Shown one piece after another: positions 8,277-15,105 of a DNA stretch of 47,190 nt. This stretch comes from an uncultured Mesorhizobium sp. (lineage in GTDB: Bacteria; Pseudomonadota; Alphaproteobacteria; Rhizobiales; Rhizobiaceae). The notes beneath the pieces are model-generated. The model saw only the letters and a program-made list of their open reading frames with translations, searched no databases and was not told where the DNA came from. Position numbers and translations under genes: made by a program. The DNA is taken from the NCBI GenBank assembly GCA_937958475.1, contig CALFXR010000165.1:1-47190 (forward strand), written 5' to 3'. Numbering within the stretch: the stretch's first letter is position 1; each line of letters begins with the position of its first letter.

Positions 8277-9053
8277 TCAGATCCGCTGATCGTTCGAGGA
8301 CTGGTTGATCATGTCGTCGAGCCAGTCAGCGGCCACCCGTGCGGCCTTGTCGCAATCGGCGATATTTTTGCGCCGCGTGGAATTCTCGGCATTGATTACG
8401 TCGCGCGCTGCGGCAGGAATGGCGAGGATCGCTTTCATCACCTCGTGCGCGGCATCTTTCGAGACGAAGTCGCCGATCGCCGTGGTGGAGCTTCCGTCTA
8501 CCCCATAGAGGGACCAGAAGGCACGGAACTCCCTGCCGGATTTCTGCGCTCTGGTGAGTTCGTCGGTAAACTCATCCTCGTCCCGGTGGGACGTCACCTG
8601 ACGGTCGCGCTCGATGCACGGCCTCACCTCGAAATACTCGAAGGCGAGCGTCTTACGCAGCGTCGGCGAAAGGTGATCGCGGAATGATGGTCGGATTGTG
8701 GGAGTTGGTATCGCCGCCTTCGACACGTTGAGATCGGTCCCGCAGTCGCCGCAGATGTCATCGCCACGGTTCCAGTGGTTCGACGGGCAGGCATCTGGCG
8801 TATTCACAAGAACCGCGCGTTGGTCGGATGCATCGCCGACCAGGTAGTCGACGGTGATCGGACCACGCTGTCGATGGTCGGCGATCAAATGCTCGACGGA
8901 TTCCCAGACGATGAAGTTCGACACGCCGGACTGCTCGCCAAAACTCGATTGTGCGAGATCGGCAACGACAAAGTGACGATCCACCGGACCGGGTTCGGGC
9001 GTGTACGCCTCCTCATCGATGACGAAGGCGGCGAAGAAGGCTTTTCTGGCCAT
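8277..9053 (-). CDS. Hypothetical protein with a CxxC zinc-ribbon-like patch
   Basis: The product is 258 residues from the ATG at 9053, which has AAAGGAACTCACC in front; an upstream ATG at 9113 lacks such a site. The N-terminus reads MARKAFFAAFVIDEEAYTP. The middle has ACPSNHW followed by DICGDCGTDLN; the CxxC pair with the earlier Cys looks like a small metal site. The C-terminal third is helical and charged. No known family is recognised. It is one of a run of unassigned backbone genes ending at the terminator at 8231-8251. Confidence 0.6.
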   Translation of the reverse strand: MARKAFFAAFVIDEEAYTPEPGPVDRHFVVADLAQSSFGEQSGVSNFIVWESVEHLIADHRQRGPITVDYLVGDASDQRAVLVNTPDACPSNHWNRGDDICGDCGTDLNVSKAAIPTPTIRPSFRDHLSPTLRKTLAFEYFEVRPCIERDRQVTSHRDEDEFTDELTRAQKSGREFRAFWSLYGVDGSSTTAIGDFVSKDAAHEVMKAILAIPAAARDVINAENSTRRKNIADCDKAARVAADWLDDMINQSSNDQRI

Positions 9054-9121
9054 GGTGAGTTCCTTTCGAAGAATGGATGGAGCACACACTCGCGGTGGCT
9101 GAGCTTTCGGCATCGACGTGC

Positions 9122-9556
9122 CTATGTGATCAGTATGGTTCTGGACGGCTGGGTGTCGGGCGGTCGGATTCGGTCGACGACGAAGACTTCGTCCCTATTG
9201 GCCTCGAACAGCATCAAAATCCGGTCGCCGACGGCGACGCACTCGTTGATCCAGTGATGATCGGAATCGCGGTATTTTGTAGCGCGATCGGGGGGGACAT
9301 AGACGATGGTGAAATGCGACAATGTCTCGCTCGTCGGTGCGGCATAAAAGTATTCCTTCACCTCAATCACGACTCCGCCGGTGCTGTAAGAGGTCGAGAC
9401 CGTGTCGCCGGGCCGCACGAGATCGGCGACGGTCGGGGAGCCCGGCGGCGTGCGTCGGTATCGGCGGCGATCGGGCACACCGAGGTCGGCCGTATAGGTC
9501 GAGTGCGCCTCCCAGGTGTGTTTGGCCGTCGGGGACTGCTTATGATGGCTCCGCAT
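9122..9556 (-). CDS. Conserved hypothetical protein, beta-rich
   Basis: The product is 144 residues from the ATG at 9556. The longer frame beginning at 9667 overlaps the coding part of the upstream DUF1419 gene and its first 37 residues look like shadow sequence. The chosen start overlaps the DUF1419 stop by 17 bases, which suggests translational coupling. The segment RPGDTVSTSYSTGGVVIEVK and the later strands suggest a small beta-barrel or SH3/KOW-like fold. No catalytic motif is seen and the function is unknown. Confidence 0.6.
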   Translation of the reverse strand: MRSHHKQSPTAKHTWEAHSTYTADLGVPDRRRYRRTPPGSPTVADLVRPGDTVSTSYSTGGVVIEVKEYFYAAPTSETLSHFTIVYVPPDRATKYRDSDHHWINECVAVGDRILMLFEANRDEVFVVDRIRPPDTQPSRTILIT

Positions 9557-10169
9557 CGCTCGCCCCGCCCCTCCTCGACCGTGCGCGGACGTCCGGCATT
9601 CGGCCGTCGATCTCTTCGTCGGAGAGGTCTTCCAGCAGCCTGAGGACTGTCCCCTTCCCGCCGGCATTGACCAGTATGGTTCGCTTGCCGTGATGCTCCG
9701 GCGGCCAGGCGTCCCGGTTTGCCTCGCCGGCGATGCCCTTGAAGTCGGCAGGGGTGGCGGACCAGATCGCCTCGAGCTTTTCCTCGCGCGTCATGCTGTC
9801 GACGGCGCCGGTCTCGTGGGCGAAGATCGCCGCGCGCATCGCGTCCGGACTGCGTTTGTCGGAGAGGTCGCAGAAGCCGTGAAACCAGCGTTCGCGGCCG
9901 CGAATCCTGATCGCGAAAAACACGCTCGTAACGGTGCCCGCCTTGAACTCCGACATGCCGAACATGCCGGTTCGCTGGAACAGCGGCGGCAGCAGCGCGA
10001 GCATGAAGTGGTATTGCTCGGCGGCAATCTCGAAATACTCGCCGGCGTAGGGCGTGCCGGAAATTGGATCGACGCCCGGGGTGTCCTTGTGCCGGTTGAA
10101 GAGCTGGAACATCTGCTCGCGCGTTGCGACGCCGTCGAACACTTTTCGGAACGGGGGATGGGCGGACAT
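9540..10169 (-). CDS. DUF1419 domain protein
   Basis: The product is 209 residues. The opening PFRKVFDGVATREQMFQLF and the blocks YAGEYFEIAAEQYHFML and MTREEKLEAIWSATPADFKG match my memory of DUF1419. That family is found almost only on rhizobial and related alphaproteobacterial plasmids; its function is not known. GGAGATATGTC precedes the ATG at 10169. The 3' end overlaps the next gene. The last 20 residues are basic and variable. Confidence 0.8.
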   Translation of the reverse strand: MSAHPPFRKVFDGVATREQMFQLFNRHKDTPGVDPISGTPYAGEYFEIAAEQYHFMLALLPPLFQRTGMFGMSEFKAGTVTSVFFAIRIRGRERWFHGFCDLSDKRSPDAMRAAIFAHETGAVDSMTREEKLEAIWSATPADFKGIAGEANRDAWPPEHHGKRTILVNAGGKGTVLRLLEDLSDEEIDGRMPDVRARSRRGGASDAEPS

Positions 10170-10256
10170 GACATATCTCCGGAAAAGCCGGCCCCCGCTA
10201 CAGCAGCGCTGCAGCGGATGACTGTCGGGGATGACTGGAACGAGGCTGAGCCGGAT

Positions 10257-10661
10257 TCAGGCGGCCCGGCGATCCGCGGAATGCGCGGCGACCCGCCCGA
10301 TGCCGGTGATGGCGCGGACGGCCGCAGCGAGCGCTGGAACGTCGTCGAGCATGACGAGCGCGACGAAGTGGTTAGGGCCGCCGGTATAGTCCTTGCGGCC
10401 CTTGCAGGTCCGGATCAGGATGCCGTGTCCCGACGACAGTCCAAACTGCCCGACCTGGATGTAGGCCGCCGTGTGGTGCAAGGTCACTTCACCGGATACG
10501 GCTATGCCCGCCCTGTTCGAGCGGATTTCGAAGCTGCCCGGCGGTAGGGCGAGTTCGGCGGCAAGCTTCTTCAACCGCGAACGGGCTGTCGTATGAAAAC
10601 GTCTCTTCTGCTGCTCGTCGTAGGAGCAGCTTCTGTTCCAGTCGAACATGTCGATCTCCAT
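10257..10661 (-). CDS. Conserved hypothetical protein
   Basis: The product is up to 134 residues. The better start may be the second ATG at 10649 (MFDWNRSCSYDEQQ), because GGAG sits 6 bases before it and nothing like a ribosome-binding site precedes 10661. The N-terminus is basic (KRRFHTTARSRLKKLAAEL). The rest alternates short strands and a loop with GHGILIRTCKGRKDYTGGPNH, and the end is Ala/Arg-rich. No recognised domain, membrane segment or signal peptide. Confidence 0.6.
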   Translation of the reverse strand: MEIDMFDWNRSCSYDEQQKRRFHTTARSRLKKLAAELALPPGSFEIRSNRAGIAVSGEVTLHHTAAYIQVGQFGLSSGHGILIRTCKGRKDYTGGPNHFVALVMLDDVPALAAAVRAITGIGRVAAHSADRRAA

Positions 10662-10734
10662 GAAACGGAACAGGCCCGGCGATCGCTTTGCGCGACACCA
10701 GGCCCGTCATCGGTTGGTTTATGCAGTGAGGAAG

Positions 10735-11211
10735 TCAGGCGGCCGTGCGGCACTCGATGGCGTCGGCGCCGACTTCGTCAGCCGAGACCTCCTCAAGAAA
10801 GGCCCGACTGTACGAATTGTGGGCGAGCCAGCATTCGGCGGCCTCCCGATCCTTTGCGAGATGCAGGAGTTCCGGGCTGTCGCCGATGTCCTGCAGGACG
10901 CGGATCATGCCAATCGCGGGCCGCTCGACGATCTCGAAACGCAGATCGCTTTCGACGGACCAGGTACGGCGGACCGAGAGGACAATGATGCCACCCTGGC
11001 CGAAATCGCCTTCATGCAGGGTGAAACAGGCCGGCGAGCTGTAGGTCGCCCGCGACCGCGGCGGCTCTTTCTTGACCAGTCGGCCGGTTCCGTTGCGGCT
11101 CTCCCAGGCAGACAGCTTCTTTCTGAAGCGGGCGGGCGGCCTCGCCGTGCCGTCGGAATAGCGGATCAAGCTCCCCAGAGAGGCGCAATCGTAAATTGTA
11201 TGTGCGGACAT
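10735..11211 (-). CDS. Conserved hypothetical protein
   Basis: The product is 158 residues, opening MSAHTIYDCASLGSLIRYSD, with GGAGA 9 bases upstream of the ATG at 11211. The first 60 residues are basic (ARFRKKLSAWESRNGTGRLVKKEP). The middle is beta-rich and the last 50 residues are acidic and helical. The layout of a short header with SLIRYSDGTARPPARFRKKL resembles unannotated rhizobial plasmid proteins. It is transcribed away from the ParB terminator at 11237-11265 and has its own leader. Confidence 0.6.
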   Translation of the reverse strand: MSAHTIYDCASLGSLIRYSDGTARPPARFRKKLSAWESRNGTGRLVKKEPPRSRATYSSPACFTLHEGDFGQGGIIVLSVRRTWSVESDLRFEIVERPAIGMIRVLQDIGDSPELLHLAKDREAAECWLAHNSYSRAFLEEVSADEVGADAIECRTAA

Positions 11212-11236
11212 GCGTATGTCTCCATGTCGGAAAACG

Positions 11237-11265
11237 AAAAAGGGCCCGGCCGAGATGCCGGGCCC
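11237..11265 (-). terminator. Rho-independent terminator after the ParB-like gene
   Basis: GGGCCCGGC (11242-11250), a 6-base loop and GCCGGGCCC (11257-11265) form a perfect 9-bp stem. It is followed on the minus strand by TTTTTCGTTTT. It lies 20 bases past the stop of the ParB-like gene at 11286. Confidence 0.85.
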
Positions 11266-11285
11266 GGTGCGGAGCGGGAGGCCGA

Positions 11286-13439
11286 TTACTCGGCGGCCTG
11301 GAGGTGGTCGGGTTCCTCGCCGGCTTCGGGCGCCAGTTCATCGGAGGAGGTGCCGACATCGTCGGCGAGGAAGGCCGGAAGCTCGGCGGCATCGCTGTCG
11401 AGAGCCCTCTCGTCTGTCACGTCGGCGACCGCTTCGGCGGCTTCAGCAACCGCTTCGTCGCCATCGAGGCGCAGCGGCTCGGGTAGCCAGTTCGACCCCT
11501 CGAGAAGACGAGCGGCCTCACGGGCCATCAAGTCCTTCTTCATGTGGTCGATCAGCTGCGCGGAGTCCTCGCCGCGCGCCTCACGCACCGCCTGAACGAT
11601 CCGGGCCTTGGTGACGCGCCCGAGATAGTTGTCCACCGTGGGCGTCCAGCCCGCCTCGACCATGTCGAAGCCGAGCGTGGCGGCCAGCTCATCGGCATGA
11701 GCAAGCGCGCCCGGCCGCTTGTTCCAGGGCTCGACCACGGCGTTGAGCGAGAGCGACGCGCAGTGCGCGAACAGCGCCTTGCGGCTCGCCCCGTCGAGAC
11801 CGAGCAGGAATTCCCACAGCTTGTCGCTGTCTGGCATATCCCTGTCCCAGGCCTCGTGCCGCTCGGCGATCTCCTTCGCCCAAGGTGTCTCGGCGAGACC
11901 CTGGACCTGGCCGAAGCTGTTGCTGGTCAGGCTGATCTCAAGGCAGCTGTCCTTGGCGAACCGATAGAACACCTGCAGCACGAGGGAATGGAGGACCGTG
12001 ACAAAGGCGATGTCGACATCACCCGCCAACGCGTTGCGCAGCGCAAGCGTCTTCTGCGCAGTGAGATCGAAGACGAGCCGTTCGGGCAGCGACTTGATCC
12101 CTTCATCCTCGGGGTCTTCGGTCGTGTCGGATCCGCCGTTCATGGACCGGCCGTTGAAGACGACGCCATTGGCGCCGTCATCGTCGGACTGCGACGGGTC
12201 GCTATCGTCGCCTTCGGCACCTTCGTCGTCCTCGTCCGCTTCGGGCCGAGACTCGTCCTCGGGACGAACGAAGCCGGCCTCGATCTGAAGCTGGCCGTTG
12301 GCGCCGAGCGTCACGAACACTCCGGCAATGGCCTTCTGATCCGGGCCATAGACCTGGGGACGATCGCTGAAGCCGTCGAGTTCGGCGCCGAGCTGATCGA
12401 GCCTGTCCTCGATCTCCTGATCGGCTTCCTCCATCTCCGCATATTTGGCGTCGAGCGCATCATACTCGGCCTTGACCACGTCGTAGCGGGCGATCTCCTC
12501 GGCGCTCATCTCCGCCGGTTCGGCATAGACCCGCCGCATGCCGGAGGTATGGCCATAGGGGAAGCTGATCGCCGCCTCGACCCACTTCCAGCCGTCGGCG
12601 CGGATTGTCTCGGCGTCGGCCTTCAGTCTATCGAAGACCAACTGCTCGAGGAGAGCTGCATCCTGGAACCAGCCGCCGGAATCCTGTTCGAACAGGTCGC
12701 GCAGGATGACGCCGCCGACGGCCTCGTAAGCTTCGGCGCCGACATAGACCGCGCGGCGATCGTCGGCACGCACCGTCGTCTCCGTCAGCAGGCGCCTGAT
12801 GTAATAAGGCTCCTGCATATTCGGGTTGCTGGTGATGCGATCCCAGACCTGCTCCTGGCGGACATGGTCGTCGGAGATCGAGAACGCCATAATCTGCTCG
12901 AGGCGGATCTCGTCCTTCTCGTAAAGCTCGAGCAGCTTCGGCGAGACCGAGGCGAGCCTCAGGCGCTGCTTGACAATCGCCGTCGACACGAAGAAACGGG
13001 CGCCGATCTCCTCGACGTCAAGGCCCTGCTCTCTCAGCGCCTTGAACGCGCGAAACTGATCGAGCGGATGCAGGTTCTCGCGATGCACGTTCTCGGCAAG
13101 CGAGTCCTCTTCGGCGGACGTCGTTCCGCTGCGGTTGACAATGCAGGGGATCGGCTCGTTCTTCGCCAGACGCTTCTGCTTGACGAGAATGCCGAGTGCG
13201 AGATAGCGGCGGCCGCCGGCGGGCACTTCGAAGGTGCCGGTTTCCTCGCCGTCGCAATCGAGGACGGGACGGACGTTCAGGCTCTGCAAGAGCTTGCGCC
13301 GGCCGATGTCGGCGGCGAGCTGCTCGATGGTGACGCCGTCCTTTACCCGGCGGACATTTTCCTGCGACAAGACAAGCTTGTCGTAGGCGATGTTCTCCGA
13401 GGGATTCATTGCGATCTTCTGAATGGCGCTTTTTGCCAT
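11286..13439 (-). CDS. ParB/RepB/Spo0J-family protein, long form
   Basis: The product is 717 residues, more than twice a normal ParB. The N-terminal ParB/Srx-like nucleotide-binding domain (about 18-128) has GGRRYLAL at 75-82 and ENVHRENLHPLDQ at 116-128, the CTP-binding and partition signature. An HTH segment (about 141-162) follows, with EIGARFFVSTAIVKQRLRLA. The remaining 500 residues are acidic and coiled, with a low-complexity Asp/Glu/Ser stretch near 400-440. Long ParB-like proteins of this type are plasmid accessory genes without a partner ParA, and none is present here. The role may be transcription or DNA protection rather than partition. AAGGAGA lies 9 bases before the ATG. Confidence 0.85.
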   Translation of the reverse strand: MAKSAIQKIAMNPSENIAYDKLVLSQENVRRVKDGVTIEQLAADIGRRKLLQSLNVRPVLDCDGEETGTFEVPAGGRRYLALGILVKQKRLAKNEPIPCIVNRSGTTSAEEDSLAENVHRENLHPLDQFRAFKALREQGLDVEEIGARFFVSTAIVKQRLRLASVSPKLLELYEKDEIRLEQIMAFSISDDHVRQEQVWDRITSNPNMQEPYYIRRLLTETTVRADDRRAVYVGAEAYEAVGGVILRDLFEQDSGGWFQDAALLEQLVFDRLKADAETIRADGWKWVEAAISFPYGHTSGMRRVYAEPAEMSAEEIARYDVVKAEYDALDAKYAEMEEADQEIEDRLDQLGAELDGFSDRPQVYGPDQKAIAGVFVTLGANGQLQIEAGFVRPEDESRPEADEDDEGAEGDDSDPSQSDDDGANGVVFNGRSMNGGSDTTEDPEDEGIKSLPERLVFDLTAQKTLALRNALAGDVDIAFVTVLHSLVLQVFYRFAKDSCLEISLTSNSFGQVQGLAETPWAKEIAERHEAWDRDMPDSDKLWEFLLGLDGASRKALFAHCASLSLNAVVEPWNKRPGALAHADELAATLGFDMVEAGWTPTVDNYLGRVTKARIVQAVREARGEDSAQLIDHMKKDLMAREAARLLEGSNWLPEPLRLDGDEAVAEAAEAVADVTDERALDSDAAELPAFLADDVGTSSDELAPEAGEEPDHLQAAE

Positions 13440-13501
13440 GGTCAGGGTCTCCTTGACGGGCGGCCCGGGGTCTCTCCTCGAACCTCCAAACCCGTCAGGA
13501 A

Positions 13502-13556
13502 CCCTCCCCTCCCCCCTCTGCCTCTCGCCGCGCCGCGTCGGCGCAGGCCGGCGGCC
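13502..13556 (-). promoter_or_regulatory. Purine-rich leader motif, copy 2
   Basis: On the minus strand this region contains GAGAGGCAGAGG followed by GGGAGGGGAGGG, with GCGCCGACGCGGCGCGG-type GC palindromes just upstream. The leader of the ParB-like gene is thus about 120 bases long. It matches copies at 81-132 and 26321-26350. No sigma-70 hexamers stand out. Confidence 0.4.
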
Positions 13557-13757
13557 TCAATGCGGTTCGGCGACATCGACCCGACCCGCCTTGCGCAAAG
13601 CTTCGAGCATGCGGGCATGGTCCATGAGAATGTGGACGAGTGCTTGTCGGTCTACTGTGACCGTCTTGCTGGTGCTGCGTGTGCGATCGTGCCGCTCATG
13701 CAGGGCCTCGAACTCGGCAAAAGTGGTATAGAGTTGCAGGAGAGGCCGGCCGCTCAT
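13557..13757 (-). CDS. Small hypothetical protein, 66 residues
   Basis: The frame is longer upstream, but the start is set at 13757 because it overlaps the stop of the preceding gene in an ATGA arrangement, implying coupled translation. The product opens MSGRPLLQLYTTFAEFEALH and has two amphipathic helices (VDRQALVHILMDHARMLEAL). It is small, soluble and probably helical. No family is recognised. Confidence 0.6.
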   Translation of the reverse strand: MSGRPLLQLYTTFAEFEALHERHDRTRSTSKTVTVDRQALVHILMDHARMLEALRKAGRVDVAEPH

Positions 13758-14023
13758 GGCCCGGTCCTCTGCTCGGCGGGCGCGGGCAACGTTTCGACTT
13801 CGGGGATGTTCCAGATCTCGGCGCCGGCAACAGCGTAGCGGATGGCGACCGCGTGCAACGGCGCGTAGGAGAGGCCGTGCCAGGGTGCCGGCTCGGGCGC
13901 ACGGCCGACGGCGACCAGCGGGCCGCCCAGCGTCAGTTGCACGACGACATCGAACGCCACACACCGGCTGTCGACGACCGGCAGTTCGGCAGCAGTGGCA
14001 TTGGAGTGTTGGCTATCGTGCAT
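13754..14023 (-). CDS. Small hypothetical protein, 89 residues
   Basis: The product opens MHDSQHSNATAAELPVVDSR, then has a beta-rich core (AFDVVVQLTLGGPLVAVGR) and a Pro/Glu-rich C-terminus. Its stop overlaps the start of the 66-residue gene by 4 bases (13754-13757), so the two form a coupled pair. No known domain, signal peptide or membrane helix. Confidence 0.6.
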   Translation of the reverse strand: MHDSQHSNATAAELPVVDSRCVAFDVVVQLTLGGPLVAVGRAPEPAPWHGLSYAPLHAVAIRYAVAGAEIWNIPEVETLPAPAEQRTGP

Positions 14024-14082
14024 GGGTCGCGCTCCATGACGGGCGATCGAAAGCCGGCCTTTCGACCTCGTGACCCGTCACG

Positions 14083-14124
14083 ACAAAAGGCGCCGTCCTC
14101 CTGGCTGGGAGGACGACGCCTTGA
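14083..14124 (-). terminator. Terminator after the DUF932 gene
   Basis: AAGGCGCCGTCCTCC, a 6-base loop and GGAGGACGACGCCTT form a near-perfect 15-bp stem with one mismatch, followed on the minus strand by TTTTGTCG. It sits 60 bases past the DUF932 stop at 14183. It marks the original end of the now interrupted DUF932 unit. Confidence 0.8.
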
Positions 14125-14182
14125 GGCGGCGGTAATCGGAGAACCGGCAATGCGTTGTCCAGGATAGCCAGTCTAGGTGGGA

Positions 14183-14978
14183 TCAGTGGACGAGGTCGAG
14201 GAGCTTCTTGGCTTTGCCTTCCAACTCCAACCGTACGTCCTGGTGCTGCTTGTCGCGCGCGACACGCGTGATGCCCTGCACGAAGTCGAAAACCGATGCC
14301 GGCGGATGACCTTCGTCGGTGAGAACGGCATCGATGATCTTAGCGGTTTCGCCCTTCGAGAAGCCACGCTTGCGCAGGAAGTTCGTACGATCATCGTCAT
14401 TACGGGCGACGACGCGCTCTCGCGCTGCCTTGACGCCGTTGACGAAGGGCATGGGCGAGGATTCGGCGAACTGGAGCAGCGCCGGCTCTGCCTCGAGGGC
14501 GAAGCGCGAGGCGGCGTATTTGGAGTGCCTGATGGTGATTTCCTGGAAATCCTCGACCCCCCAGAGATTCCTGTTGCAACAAACGGCACGTAGGTAAAAG
14601 CTTGCAATTCCAAGCGTTTTCGAGCCGACCTCGCTGTTCCAGGCGTAAAATCCGCGGAAGTAGAGATCCGGTTCGCCGTTAGGCAACCGGCCAGCTTCGA
14701 TGGGGTTCAGATCGTCGACCAGGAATACAAAGATGTCGCGGTCGGAGGCATAGAGCGTCGTCGTGTCTTTCGAGATATCGACATTGGGGTTGTAGATGCT
14801 GGTCGACCAGTCCAGCACGCCCGGCACTTTCCAGCGCGTGTCGCCGGTGCCGTTGCCGGCGATCTTCTGCACCGCCTCGACGAGTTCGTGGTCGAAAATC
14901 CTCCCGTAGTCCGGACCAGTGACCGCCCGGAGCTCGAGGCGGCCCTTCTCGATCTCGAGCGTCTTGACCTGCTCTGCG
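14183..14978 (-). pseudogene. DUF932 gene, 3' part (about 265 codons), split by the insertion
   Basis: This is the C-terminal two thirds of a DUF932 protein. The frame is open from the insertion boundary (A-E-Q-V-K-T-L-E-I-E-K) through TGPDYGRIFDHELVEAVQKI, KVPGVLDWSTSIYNPNVDIS, FLVDDLNPIEAGRLP and NRNLWGVEDFQEITIRHSKY to a stop at 14183. The N-terminal 134 codons are 10.9 kb away at 25853-26256 in the same strand and frame, and together they give about 400 residues, the usual length. DUF932 proteins are common on plasmids and phages and may act in antirestriction, but this is not proven. An internal GTG at 14872 could still start a shorter product. The terminator lies at 14083-14124. Confidence 0.85.
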
Positions 14979-14990
14979 ACTTATCTGAAC
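14979..14990 (+). repeat. Left terminus of the mobile element
   Basis: Reads ACTTATCTGAAC inward. Its CTTATC-TGA core matches the right terminus inverted (CTTATCCTGA) with one base gap. The terminus abuts GCG of the interrupted DUF932 gene. An 8-bp inverted pair (CTGTCTCA/TGAGACAG) lies just inside. Confidence 0.65.
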
Positions 14991-14997
14991 AGTCAAG

Positions 14998-15072
14998 CTG
15001 TCTCAGTCGGATTTTGCGGCGTCGGTTGCCTGAAAACCGCAGGGTCCGATCGATCTCGGCACCGTGAGACAG
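14998..15072. repeat. Subterminal inverted pair CTGTCTCA/TGAGACAG
   Basis: CTGTCTCA at 14998-15005 is repeated inverted at 15065-15072, 59 bases apart. It lies between the left element end and the merBA stop. The spacing is too wide for a terminator. It could be a recombinase arm-binding pair or chance. Confidence 0.4.
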
Positions 15073-15105
15073 ATTCGTGTAGCGCGCAGAGGTCCTGACG
15101 GCTGC

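Noticed and set aside
11544..13838. 764-residue plus-strand open frame
   Set aside because: It is antisense to the ParB-like gene, whose domains are clear. Long antisense frames are common in high-GC DNA with codon bias.
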